Positions 18,658 to 26,133 of a stretch of DNA of 36,676 nucleotides are shown piece by piece. Source of the DNA: Oxalobacteraceae bacterium (GTDB taxonomy: Bacteria; Pseudomonadota; Gammaproteobacteria; Burkholderiales; Burkholderiaceae_D); NCBI GenBank assembly GCA_023259175.1, contig JAHFQV010000017.1:1-36676 (forward strand), written 5' to 3'. The notes beneath the pieces are model-generated. The model saw nothing but the letters and a program-made list of their open reading frames with translations, had not been told where the DNA came from and ran no database searches. A program made the position numbers and the translations under genes. Position 1 is the stretch's first letter. Each line of letters begins with the position of its first letter.

Positions 18658-19104
18658 TTATACGAAAGAAAAGCGAGGAGGACGGTCGAGGCGACTCGGT
18701 GTAATTGAGTCTTCGGCCCAAGCCACAGCAGGAAAATCCTGTGCCATGACTGTTGGAAGAATTAATGCGACAGGCTGCGAAAATATCGCCGTTCCAGTAC
18801 AGCACGGAGAACAGTGATTACACTTGTCGTCGAGATGAGGAAGCGTCTGAGCGCTCCCCGGGGAGAGTTGGGCGACACCCTCGTTTGAATGATGATCAGC
18901 ATCGTGACCATCGTGACCATGATATGTACCTTCGGCACCTTCGGCATGTTCGACATGTTCGACATGAATATTTTGTTCGACCGCTCCCGCGTGTCCAAGA
19001 TGTCCTGGATCACAAACGATCCTACTCGCCTGCGCAAAGCCTTGAAAGGGCAATGCGATCAGCAAGAGAATTATCAACAGAAAGCGCCGAGTCAAATAGG
19101 TCAA
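18658..19104 (-). CDS. Exported His- and Cys-rich protein, DUF2946-like
   Basis: A 148-residue protein with an N-terminal signal (about 1-25). A His-rich region (about 35-75, repeated HVEH, HGHDGHD and DADHH) follows, then a Cys cluster CNHCSPCC (95-102), a hydrophobic stretch (about 105-120) and the ending PSRLDRPPR. The CxxCxxCC-then-hydrophobic-then-RPPR layout resembles the DUF2946 family, which often accompanies copper or cobalamin transport genes. A metal-binding role is inferred from composition and from the copper operon directly downstream on the same strand. Locally repetitive DNA in the His-rich part suggests recent expansion. The 5' half overlaps an open frame on the opposite strand that leads into rsxB. 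Confidence 0.72.
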   Translation of the reverse strand: MTYLTRRFLLIILLLIALPFQGFAQASRIVCDPGHLGHAGAVEQNIHVEHVEHAEGAEGTYHGHDGHDADHHSNEGVAQLSPGSAQTLPHLDDKCNHCSPCCTGTAIFSQPVALILPTVMAQDFPAVAWAEDSITPSRLDRPPRFSFV

Positions 19105-19311
19105 AGTAAGCTCAAATGTATCAATATCGCCAAAGTATCTTCGATACCGCGCATGACTGTCAAGCGCAACATGGTGCCAAAGAGATCGCGTAAAAAACCC
19201 GGCACAGGCAAACCAAATTGTGGAATGAAAGAAAATTTGTCGGTCGTCACAATTGCGGGGATAATTCCGAACTTACACTCAAAAGTTCAATTTACCAGCT
19301 CCCATTTCCCC

Positions 19312-19977
19312 GTGCCGTCCACCCTCGCCGATCAAATTAATCTCCTTTTGCCGCAAACGCAATGCACCAAATGCGGCTATCCCTCATGTCGCGACTACGC
19401 ACAAGCCATCGCGACCGAACAAGCCCCGCACAACCAATGTCCGCCAGGTGGGCAAGAAGGGGTAAGGCGACTCGCTCTTCTTTTAAATCGCGAAGAAATT
19501 CCACTCAATACGGATCATGGACGCGAACGTCGTCGCCCGCTTGCCCTGATAGACGCAGCACGCTGCATCGGCTGCACCTTATGCATACAAGCCTGTCCGG
19601 TCGATGCCATTATGGGTATGGCGAAAAAAATGCATACGGTCATTCCCGACCTGTGCACAGGATGCGATCTATGCCTCGCACCCTGCCCGGTTGATTGCAT
19701 AGCCATGATAGAAACGGGACAAGAAACAACGGGTTGGGCGGCATGGTCAGGCGATCAAGCGCAGGCGGCACGCAGTCGTTACGAAACCCGCGAAAAACGC
19801 TTACTTCGAGAAAAAAATGAAAACGATGCACGCCTACTTGCCAAAGCCGAAGAAAAACTCAAGCTCTTAAACGCCGAAACAAGGGCAGCCTTAGACTCTG
19901 CGCAAGTACAAGAACAAACACGCAAGCGAATGATCATCGCCGAAGCGATTGCACGCGCCCAAAATAAAGCAAAATAA
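19312..19977 (+). CDS. rsxB: RnfB/RsxB-type ferredoxin-like electron-transfer protein
   Basis: Iron-sulfur protein of the RnfB family, 221 residues from GTG 19312. The first cluster motif is C18, C21, C26 and C43 (QCTKCGYPSC, then NQCPPGG). Two classical 4Fe-4S ferredoxin motifs follow at C85-C88-C91-C95 and C115-C118-C121-C125. The last 80 residues are a charged helix. The N-terminal membrane anchor of E. coli RsxB is absent, the usual form in betaproteobacteria. The frame stays open upstream to 18889, but that sequence lacks family character and runs antisense to the His-rich gene, so I start at VPSTLADQINLLLPQTQC. No other rnf gene is nearby. nth follows 24 bp downstream. Confidence 0.88.
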   Translation: MPSTLADQINLLLPQTQCTKCGYPSCRDYAQAIATEQAPHNQCPPGGQEGVRRLALLLNREEIPLNTDHGRERRRPLALIDAARCIGCTLCIQACPVDAIMGMAKKMHTVIPDLCTGCDLCLAPCPVDCIAMIETGQETTGWAAWSGDQAQAARSRYETREKRLLREKNENDARLLAKAEEKLKLLNAETRAALDSAQVQEQTRKRMIIAEAIARAQNKAK

Positions 19978-20001
19978 AACCTCATTTCCCTAACGGCACC
20001 C

Positions 20002-20649
20002 ATGAACAAAGAAAAACGTCAGGAAATTTTTGTACGCTTGCGCAAACAAAACCCTCACCCCACGACTGAACTACGCTATACCAGCCCATTCGAATTACTG
20101 ATCGCGGTCTTGCTGTCCGCACAGGCGACCGACATCTCCGTGAACAAAGCGACACTCGGGCTTTACGCAATTGCGAATACGCCCGAGACCATTTTTGCGC
20201 TCGGTGTAGAGGGCCTAATTCCCTATATTCAAACCATAGGCCTGTACCGCACGAAGGCCAAAAACACGATAGCGACTTGTCAAATTTTGATCGAACAACA
20301 TGGCGGACAAGTCCCCCACAACCGAGAGGCACTCGAAGCCCTTCCCGGAGTTGGCCGCAAAACTGCAAATGTGGTTCTCAATACGGCCTTTGGCGAACCC
20401 ACCATTGCGGTCGACACTCATATCTTTCGCGTGTCAAACCGCACCGGATTGGCGCCGGGTAAAAACGTAGAGCTAGTCGAGCAAAAATTACTGAAAGTCG
20501 TCCCCAATGAATTCAAACTCGATGCCCATCATTGGTTAATACTACATGGTCGCTACACCTGCATCGCACGCAAACCGCAATGCTGGAACTGTATGATCGC
20601 CGACCTATGCGAATTCAAAACAAAAACTCCGCCTCCGGCAAATGCCTAG
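20002..20649 (+). CDS. nth: Endonuclease III (DNA glycosylase/AP lyase)
   Basis: Removes oxidised pyrimidines from DNA and cleaves the abasic site. The 215-residue protein matches E. coli Nth residue for residue at the key positions. The helix-hairpin-helix LPGVGRKTA contains catalytic Lys120, and AVDTHIFRV contains Asp138. The 4Fe-4S cluster is held by Cys187, Cys194, Cys197 and Cys203 (C-x6-C-x2-C-x5-C). It follows rsxB by 24 bp, the pair found in many proteobacteria, and is probably co-transcribed with it. Confidence 0.98.
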   Translation: MNKEKRQEIFVRLRKQNPHPTTELRYTSPFELLIAVLLSAQATDISVNKATLGLYAIANTPETIFALGVEGLIPYIQTIGLYRTKAKNTIATCQILIEQHGGQVPHNREALEALPGVGRKTANVVLNTAFGEPTIAVDTHIFRVSNRTGLAPGKNVELVEQKLLKVVPNEFKLDAHHWLILHGRYTCIARKPQCWNCMIADLCEFKTKTPPPANA

Positions 20650-21040
20650 GCAGCTGTTGTCTATGCTAGAAACGGCGATAGAACGGACATGGGTGGGATT
20701 TTTTTTGGCTTTCTGGTTAGGCATAAATATCTTTAGTGCTGGCGAATCACGCATTACAAGAGTTGTCCTTTATCTTAGCAAACAGCCTGCCAATCGAATT
20801 ACCAATACTATATCAAGCAAACTCATTGAAATAAGGTCACGCTAACCAGGCCAGCGAATTTTCAGGCGAATAGCATCCACATTGATAACATTTGCGTTCA
20901 CTCATTTGATCTAGCAACTTCTACTTTGACAGCTAATGTTTTTGTTTGAATGCTTATACTGCATCTTTAATCTGGATAAATGGAAGTAAGTTCTATCCAA
21001 TCCCGTCTATTCATAACGGTTTTATTCGTTTTAAATCAAA
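20650..21040. other. Gene-poor region after nth
   Basis: About 390 bp without a convincing gene. A 67-codon open frame (20642-20845) starts inside the nth stop and has one hydrophobic stretch, but it has no ribosome site and no recognisable domain. The remainder is AT-rich and leads into the promoter at 21041. No terminator hairpin with a T-run was seen after nth. Confidence 0.5.
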
Positions 21041-21069
21041 TTGACTTTCTTACGACTGTTGGTTATATT
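21041..21069 (+). promoter_or_regulatory. Strong predicted sigma-70 promoter
   Basis: TTGACT (21041-21046), a 17-bp spacer, then TATATT (21064-21069). One mismatch in each box makes this one of the best promoters in the window. The predicted start, near 21076, is about 30 nt before the small membrane-protein gene. Confidence 0.8.
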
Positions 21070-21106
21070 TTCTTTTCGAAAGTTAAATCACATGAGGGTT
21101 CCGATT

Positions 21107-21376
21107 ATGCGTTGGCTCGTATCTCATATGGGTGCAATCTTCCTAACTGGCTTCTTTGCCCTCATCGTCGGTGCCTTCGTCTTATGGGTTGTTATTCCCG
21201 CCTCAAATGTAGGAAATTCTGGCGAAGGCGGTGTCGGCTTGATTTTATTCGCGCTGCCCTGGCTGAACAACTCAGGCTATAGTTTTTTTTACGGCATCGC
21301 CATAAATGCGGGCATTTTCTATCTTGTCGGACGCGGCGTTGGCGCTATCTTGAAGAAAGTGTTTTTCAAGGATTAA
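21107..21376 (+). CDS. Small two-helix membrane protein, unknown function
   Basis: An 89-residue protein with hydrophobic segments at about 10-31 and 58-80, a glycine-rich link (NVGNSGEGGVG) and a basic tail (KKVFFKD). I chose ATG 21107 because GAGGG lies 8 nt upstream. The frame can be read from 21041, but that codon is part of the -35 box, so the longer versions cannot be made from this promoter. An ATG at 21092 is possible. I do not recognise the family. It is a single-gene unit with its own strong promoter, which suggests real and possibly abundant expression. Confidence 0.65.
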   Translation: MRWLVSHMGAIFLTGFFALIVGAFVLWVVIPASNVGNSGEGGVGLILFALPWLNNSGYSFFYGIAINAGIFYLVGRGVGAILKKVFFKD

Positions 21377-21397
21377 ATTGATCGCTCTGACTGCGCT

Positions 21398-21419
21398 GCA
21401 GTCTACTTCATAAGACTGC
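21398..21419. terminator. Inverted repeat after the small membrane-protein gene
   Basis: GCAGTCT (21398-21404) and AGACTGC (21413-21419) form a 7-bp stem with an 8-nt loop, 22 bp after the stop codon. There is no T-run, so termination is uncertain. Confidence 0.4.
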
Positions 21420-21551
21420 GATTCGGACTTAGCGCATTACTACAGTGGTGACAGAAGTTGGAAATTCTGGGACATGGTCGCATCGGGTACATTTTTTTGC
21501 ACAGGTCGATGTCCATGTTCCCAGGAAAAATCTTGCTGGAGAATCGTCAAA

Positions 21552-22136
21552 TCACAAAATTTGACAAGCCTCATCAAATGATAAACGTGGTGAACGTGGG
21601 AATAATTTCGTGGCATCGCCGTAGCCTAGGTTGCAGATAAAATTCACCTTCACTTGCGTGCCTGCGAAGAAATTTGCATTTACTTTATCCGCGTCAAAAC
21701 CCGACATGGGACCGCAATCCAAACCGTGAGCGCGAGCCGCCAGCATCAAATAGGCGCCTTGCAAACTTGAATTTCTAAACGTGGTCGCATCAACGACACT
21801 TTGATTGCCTTCAAACCAGCTACGTGCATCGGGTGCATGGGGAAAGAGTTGCGCCAATTTTTCATAGAATGCGAAATCCATACCAATGATGACGGTCACG
21901 GGTGCCGTCTTGGTTTTTTCAACATTGCCCGGTGACATACATTGCAATAATTTTTCTTTAGCCTCGGGTGTGCGGACAAACACCATGCGCGCTGGCGAAC
22001 AATTGGCCGAGGTTGCACCCCATTTCATGCTGTCATAAATTGACTGCAATTGCGCGTCCGTTACGGGACGGTCTAACCATTCATTATGGGTACGTGCCTG
22101 ACTAAAAAGCAGGTCGAGCTGGTCTTGATTTAGCAT
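21552..22136 (-). CDS. RutE-like nitroreductase (malonic semialdehyde reductase family)
   Basis: A 194-residue flavoprotein of the nitroreductase fold. Sequence such as [42 protein letters not shown] and [19 protein letters not shown] matches the RutE/HadB-RutE family, which uses FMN and NADH. In E. coli RutE reduces malonic semialdehyde to 3-hydroxypropionate in uracil degradation. No other rut gene is present, so this stand-alone copy may have a general detoxifying role. The length matches the family (196 in E. coli). It is transcribed alone on the minus strand. Confidence 0.9.
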   Translation of the reverse strand: MLNQDQLDLLFSQARTHNEWLDRPVTDAQLQSIYDSMKWGATSANCSPARMVFVRTPEAKEKLLQCMSPGNVEKTKTAPVTVIIGMDFAFYEKLAQLFPHAPDARSWFEGNQSVVDATTFRNSSLQGAYLMLAARAHGLDCGPMSGFDADKVNANFFAGTQVKVNFICNLGYGDATKLFPRSPRLSFDEACQIL

Positions 22137-22409
22137 GATTTTAAAATGACGATATAGAAACCAGCATGATAACTGAATTCCAAAGCAAAGACCTCAACAC
22201 CTGCGCGACACGTAGGGTGATTGCATGAATAGAAAAACCATAAACCGCTCAACACAGGTAAGCAGCATCCTGTCTGGCTATCTTGAGCGCTTTTTTTGCT
22301 TCGATCTGATGTCAAACCATGGGCATGGCGAATTTCAGAATTCTCCCTTAGAAAGACGAAAAGCACAGTAAAATGCAGGTCTTTCGTGCTACACCCAACG
22401 CAAATTTTT

Positions 22410-22841
22410 ATGTTTAACCCCAGCCAACAAGATGTGCGCCGTTTTTTTTGCGAAACCTTTCGCAAATATCAGGCTAAAGAATTACTCACGCCTTTAGAAA
22501 CAATCGCCGCTGATTGGATTTCTCAACATCCCGAATACGCTGAGGATTTAAGCGACGTGGAAAGAGCCTTAGTCGCCGATTACCGAGTTGATGCGGGCAA
22601 GACCAATCCTTTTTTGCATCTCTCTATGCATTTAACGATTGCCGAACAAATCACGATCAATCAACCAATCGGCGTGCGTGTCGCCTACGAAGCCTTGGCT
22701 CATCAAAAAAATTCGATTCATGAAGCACATCACGCGATGATGGAGTGTTTGGGCGAGATGATTTGGAATTCACAAAGATCAAACATGCCACCTGATGGGC
22801 AAGCTTACATTGAGGCGCTCAATCGGCGTGCACGAAAATAA
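22410..22841 (+). CDS. DUF1841 family protein
   Basis: A 143-residue protein from ATG 22410, where the family pattern begins (MFNPSQQDVRRFFCETFRKY). The conserved body includes NPFLHLSMHLTIAEQITINQP and the His-rich HEAHHAMMECLGEMIW. This is the DUF1841 family of beta- and gammaproteobacteria, with no assigned function. The conserved HxxxH-like histidines could bind metal. The frame extends upstream to 22296 but without family similarity. A strong bidirectional terminator follows directly. Confidence 0.88.
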   Translation: MFNPSQQDVRRFFCETFRKYQAKELLTPLETIAADWISQHPEYAEDLSDVERALVADYRVDAGKTNPFLHLSMHLTIAEQITINQPIGVRVAYEALAHQKNSIHEAHHAMMECLGEMIWNSQRSNMPPDGQAYIEALNRRARK

Positions 22842-22869
22842 AAAAACCACGTCTAGGCGTGGTTTTTTT
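22841..22869. terminator. Bidirectional Rho-independent terminator
   Basis: CCACG (22847-22851) and CGTGG (22858-22862) enclose a 6-nt loop, flanked by A6 on the left and T7 on the right, so it works on both strands. It ends DUF1841 on the plus strand and the cytochrome pair on the minus strand. Confidence 0.93.
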
Positions 22870-22907
22870 ATTTCTAGGCATTCCAAACAAAACGACTTAA
22901 AAATTGC

Positions 22908-23273
22908 TTATTTTTTCACGACCAAAGTGGTCGGTAAGCTATTCAAATAAGTAGCGATGGCTTCAATTTGCTCATTGCTCAAGTCCTGAACTTGCCCAGC
23001 CATAATCGCATTATTACGACCCGCAGTTCCCTTCACGCCACGTTGATACGCTTTGAGCGCTTGTATCAAATAATCTTTGTGCTGACCTGCGAGCTTAGGA
23101 TAGCTTGAATCTAAGGTTTCATTGAAATTCGCGCCGTGACAAGCAACGCATTTCTCTACCGCTGCTTTTCCAATTTCAACTTTGTTGTTATTCGCCGACG
23201 CACCGGCGGCCGTCAAAGTCAGCAACACGGCGAGTAAAGTATTTTTATTCATCATATTCATCATATTCATCAT
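22908..23273 (-). CDS. Small periplasmic cytochrome c (class I)
   Basis: A 121-residue c-type cytochrome with a signal peptide and one haem motif, CVACH (about 42-46). Fold-typical YPKLAGQHKDYLIQALKAYQ and a later methionine (NAIMAGQVQDL, probable axial ligand) follow. The ending IEAIATYLNSLP is the usual final helix. It resembles one half of a cytochrome c4 or a c553-type electron carrier. The N-terminus MMNMMNMMNK is encoded by three exact 9-bp repeats. The first ATG at 23273 is favoured by an AAGGCGG site upstream. It begins 9 bp after a second cytochrome gene, so the two may work as a pair, probably passing electrons to a terminal oxidase. Confidence 0.9.
   Translation of the reverse strand: MMNMMNMMNKNTLLAVLLTLTAAGASANNNKVEIGKAAVEKCVACHGANFNETLDSSYPKLAGQHKDYLIQALKAYQRGVKGTAGRNNAIMAGQVQDLSNEQIEAIATYLNSLPTTLVVKK
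23247..23273 (-). repeat. Triple 9-bp repeat at a start codon
   Basis: ATGATGAAT occurs three times in tandem on the minus strand, giving six in-frame ATG codons at the beginning of the cytochrome c gene. Slippage would change the signal-peptide n-region by three residues per unit without a frameshift. Confidence 0.9.
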
Positions 23274-23282
23274 TTATCCGCC

Positions 23283-23615
23283 TTATTTTTGCGCTGGCGT
23301 TTGCTTGGAATAGTACGCTGCCAAGTCTGCAATATCTTGATCACTCAAGCTACCTGCAATCCCGCGCATAGACGGATTGGCGCGATCACCTTTACGATAA
23401 GCCTTCAATGCGTCTTCAAGGTATTTCGCATTTTGACCGCCTATCATCGGCACCGAATACACCATAGGGTAGGTCGCTTTATAACCAGGAATGGCGTGAC
23501 AGCCTATGCACATGGCGACTTTGTGTTTCGCATTGTCAGCGTTGCCAACGACTTCTGCCGACACAGCAAGCTGCGCGACGCTCGCCAAAGCGAGTAAAGC
23601 AAATAATTTTTTCAT
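23283..23615 (-). CDS. Small periplasmic cytochrome c (class I)
   Basis: A 110-residue c-type cytochrome from ATG 23615, chosen because it starts a clear signal peptide (MKKLFALLALASVAQLAVSA); upstream in-frame codons do not resemble a signal. The haem site is CIGCH (about 37-41). PMIGGQNAKYLEDALKAYRKGDRANPSMRGIAGSLSDQDI contains the likely axial methionine. It precedes the other small cytochrome by 9 bp and is clearly related to it, so the pair probably arose by duplication and may act like the two halves of cytochrome c4. The partner oxidase is not shown; cbb3 genes lie at the right end of the window. Confidence 0.9.
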   Translation of the reverse strand: MKKLFALLALASVAQLAVSAEVVGNADNAKHKVAMCIGCHAIPGYKATYPMVYSVPMIGGQNAKYLEDALKAYRKGDRANPSMRGIAGSLSDQDIADLAAYYSKQTPAQK

Positions 23616-24088
23616 ATTAGCTAAGAGAATAAACAAGGAAGGCTTGCGTAAAACCACGCTCGTTTCGCATCCGACATACCTCACTATCAAGTCGCGAAAC
23701 CAATTCAAACTTCGACGATTTTACCAGCATCCCCGCATCAAGACTCAATGAGCCAAGAATAGCCGGGAGCGAACTAGCATTTTAGCCGATAAACCTTTTT
23801 TTTGCGCAATTTTCCTGCACATCCGGATAAGATAATGGTGTGAACACCGCACTTTCCCATTTTTTTACTTATAGGACTTACGCAAAACAGACGCTGGCGT
23901 TGTTACGTTCGCCTTGCCAGCGCAATTTTGAGTAAGTCCTAACTTATTTTAATTTGCTTTCATACCGGGCTAGCACCACAGCGTCAGCACCGCGAAGGCG
24001 ACCCATTAAGCGCGAAACAAAGCGGAGGTTTTTTGTTTATACTCACGATCAAACCTTTCCAACTCAGCTTATCTCATTAAATCGATCA
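23616..24088. other. Intergenic region with MITE-like element
   Basis: A 473-bp gap between the divergent cytochrome pair and the MoxR ATPase gene. It holds the inverted-repeat element at 23867-23946 and a run of T residues near 23861. No convincing gene was seen. The in-frame extension of the ATPase back to 23954 lacks domain similarity. Confidence 0.6.
23867..23946. mobile_element. 70-bp MITE-like inverted-repeat element with 5-bp flanking repeats
   Basis: Terminal inverted repeats TAGGACTTACGCAAAA (23872-23887) and TTTTGAGTAAGTCCTA (23926-23941) match at 15 of 16 positions. The element is flanked on both sides by ACTTA (23867-23871 and 23942-23946), a possible target duplication. An inner inverted repeat CGCTGGC (23892-23898)/GCCAGCG (23916-23922) lets the whole element fold. 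It has no coding capacity, so a transposase would be needed in trans. ACTTA is also part of the terminal repeat, so the duplication could be coincidental. Confidence 0.65.
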
Positions 24089-24961
24089 ATGACCACGAAT
24101 CCAAGCAAGCACCCAGCCCAACGTTTTAATGGCGCAGAAAATTATGTCGCCACGGACGATCTCAAACTCGCCGTCAACGCCGCTTTGCAATTACAACGCC
24201 CCTTACTCATCAAGGGCGAACCCGGCACAGGCAAAACGATGCTGGCCGAAGAAGTAGCAACGGCACTCAATCGCCCACTGCTGCAATGGCACATCAAATC
24301 CACCACCAAAGCGCAACAAGGTTTGTACGAATACGATGCCGTTTCGCGCTTGCGCGATTCCCAACTGGGTGATGAGCGAGTTAAGGATATTCACAACTAC
24401 ATCGTCAAAGGCGTGTTGTGGCAAGCATTTACGGCTGATCAACAAGTCGTGCTTTTAATCGACGAAATCGATAAAGCGGATATTGAATTCCCCAATGATC
24501 TTTTGCGTGAATTGGATCGCATGGAATTTTATGTGTATGAAACACGGGAGTTAGTCAAAGCGATTCACCGTCCTTTGGTCATCATCACATCCAACAATGA
24601 AAAAGAACTGCCCGACGCTTTTTTACGCCGCTGCTTCTTTCATTACATCAAATTCCCCGACAAAGAAACGATGCAAGCGATTGTGAATGTACACTTTCCA
24701 CACTTAAAGGAGGAGCTGCTTAACCATGCGATGCAAGTTTTTTTCCGACTGCGCGACATCAACGGTCTCAAAAAGAAACCGTCTACCTCCGAATTGATCG
24801 ACTGGCTCAAACTGCTACTGGCAGAAGATATTCCGGCAGACGCTTTGCACAGCACTGATCATCAAATGTCGCTCCCTCCCTTACATGGTGCATTACTCAA
24901 AAACGAACAAGATGTACACCTGTTTGAACGCCTCATGAGCATGGCGCGCACTCATCGGTAG
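24089..24961 (+). CDS. MoxR-type AAA+ ATPase
   Basis: A 290-residue ATPase from ATG 24089. Walker A GEPGTGKT lies at 43-50 and Walker B VLLIDEIDKAD at about 121-131. Sensor sequence VIITSNNEKELPDAFLRRCFFHYIKFP precedes a C-terminal lid (about 215-290). MoxR ATPases are chaperone-like and usually work with a VWA-domain protein encoded next door (CoxE type) to insert metals or mature enzymes. Here the following gene is on the opposite strand and is unrelated, so the partner is missing locally. Only a five-codon start-stop (ATGAACACCATTTGA, 24968) follows. The MoxR family assignment is firm; the client is unknown. Confidence 0.9.
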   Translation: MTTNPSKHPAQRFNGAENYVATDDLKLAVNAALQLQRPLLIKGEPGTGKTMLAEEVATALNRPLLQWHIKSTTKAQQGLYEYDAVSRLRDSQLGDERVKDIHNYIVKGVLWQAFTADQQVVLLIDEIDKADIEFPNDLLRELDRMEFYVYETRELVKAIHRPLVIITSNNEKELPDAFLRRCFFHYIKFPDKETMQAIVNVHFPHLKEELLNHAMQVFFRLRDINGLKKKPSTSELIDWLKLLLAEDIPADALHSTDHQMSLPPLHGALLKNEQDVHLFERLMSMARTHR

Positions 24962-24988
24962 GACGCCATGAACACCATTTGACAGCAA

Positions 24989-25681
24989 CTAATTTCCGCG
25001 CAATTGCGCGCCGAATTTAGATCGAAAAAAGCTGGAAAATTGTGGCCAGCACCGTACAAGATCTGCGCAAAGCCAGACAAAAACTGTGCTGAACACAATG
25101 AAGCCGGTCGCACCACCCCAAACCTGATTGACGGGTAGGTGCAGCACATCAATGAGTAGGCGACTCAACACAAAACTCGCTGTCAAAGCGTAGCTGCGCA
25201 TGATCCAAGCGCGGTGCGCAGCAAATTGCGCACGGATTGCAGTTAGCACCGCAGCCAAGGTCGTCGCAAACCATAAGACAGCCTGAATGCAGGCTGCGCC
25301 GCGCTCTCCGGGCGACATATAGAAGTAGGCAATCCAAAAGGCCAAAGGTGCAGCGATGCCAATTGCAAGTGCATAAACACGACCAATCAGGCGATGCAAA
25401 CGCGGACGTAAATCCCGCAAGGGCAGAAGAAACTGTATCGGTGCCACCAAGAGTGCGATACTACCGGCCACCGCATGCACATGCAAAATCATCCGATAGG
25501 GGTCAATCTTATTTTCCCACAGCGGATTCCAACCCATGAGCAAGGGCAATTCGACCGAGAACATCACCCAAGCTGTCAAGAGGCCGAAAACGAGAAAAAA
25601 TATGAAAGTAAATTTGCGCTGAAAAAAAACCGAGCGCAGTGATCGGCGTAGAGCTGGTTTAAATAAAGTGTAGGTTTGCAT
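24989..25681 (-). CDS. DUF2306 family membrane protein
   Basis: A 230-residue inner-membrane protein with about six to seven hydrophobic helices. ILHVHAVAGSIALLVAPIQFLLPLRDLRPRLHRLIGRVYALAI is the typical DUF2306 core, with conserved histidines in the second and third helices that may bind haem or metal. AHRAWIMRSYALT is another family marker. I start at ATG 25681, since TGGAG lies 5 nt upstream; a GTG two codons earlier is less well spaced. It converges with the MoxR gene, leaving only 27 bp between them. No function is established for the family. Confidence 0.85.
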   Translation of the reverse strand: MQTYTLFKPALRRSLRSVFFQRKFTFIFFLVFGLLTAWVMFSVELPLLMGWNPLWENKIDPYRMILHVHAVAGSIALLVAPIQFLLPLRDLRPRLHRLIGRVYALAIGIAAPLAFWIAYFYMSPGERGAACIQAVLWFATTLAAVLTAIRAQFAAHRAWIMRSYALTASFVLSRLLIDVLHLPVNQVWGGATGFIVFSTVFVWLCADLVRCWPQFSSFFRSKFGAQLRGN

Positions 25682-25917
25682 GATCACTCCACGAGAACTT
25701 CAATGTGAGTGATTAAACGCGACTTGATTAAAACGAGCAGTTCGATTTAGTAATAAATGTGAGCAAGTGTAAGTGGGCCAGCGCTAGAGAAGATTGAGGA
25801 AATTCGCACGATGGAAAATAAAAAAATCGGACGCTCACCTGCAAAAACACGTACAAATTTTTTACAGTCGCTTACATTCAACCGAGATTGACCGCTGATT
25901 GACGACTAGCTCACCGG

Positions 25918-26130
25918 CTATGAGCAACACCCCTTCTGCTGTTGAATCGGCGGGCACTTTACCGAGCCAAAGGAACAAAATACACAACAGTCGCCAGGCT
26001 TAGGGCGCAATAGCGCTTTGCAATGAGTACATTCGTAATAAAACTGGCAGGCATCGGTCAGCATGGCTTCCTGTTTGGACAAGCCGCACTGAGGGCAAGT
26101 TATCACGGATTCGAGGATCACAGTACTCAT
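25918..26130 (-). CDS. GDCCVxC-domain small cysteine-rich protein
   Basis: A 70-residue protein with eleven cysteines: CPQC (12-15), Cys28, CTHC (34-37), the signature GDCCVFC (46-52), KCPPIQ and a final GCCS. This matches the GDCCVxC family, in which one signature position can be selenocysteine in some bacteria; here it is ordinary Cys and no in-frame TGA is present. The two CxxC pairs suggest a zinc ribbon, and the signature suggests thiol redox or metal binding, but no role is proven. I chose ATG 26130. A GTG at 26142 lies inside the adjacent tandem repeat. The gene stands alone, and its leader is the 12-bp repeat array. Confidence 0.83.
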   Translation of the reverse strand: MSTVILESVITCPQCGLSKQEAMLTDACQFYYECTHCKALLRPKPGDCCVFCSFGSVKCPPIQQQKGCCS

Positions 26131-26133
26131 TAT

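Noticed and set aside
20642-20845. 67-codon open frame overlapping the nth stop
   Set aside because: No ribosome site or recognisable family and only one hydrophobic stretch; kept only as a remark in the gap description.
21424-21436. GGACTTAGCGCA as a second copy of the MITE-like end
   Set aside because: Only part of the repeat matches, with an extra base, and no partner end is nearby.
23954-24088. Longer MoxR protein starting at 23954
   Set aside because: The extra 45 residues lack family similarity and begin right beside the MITE-like element; ATG 24089 fits the normal domain start.
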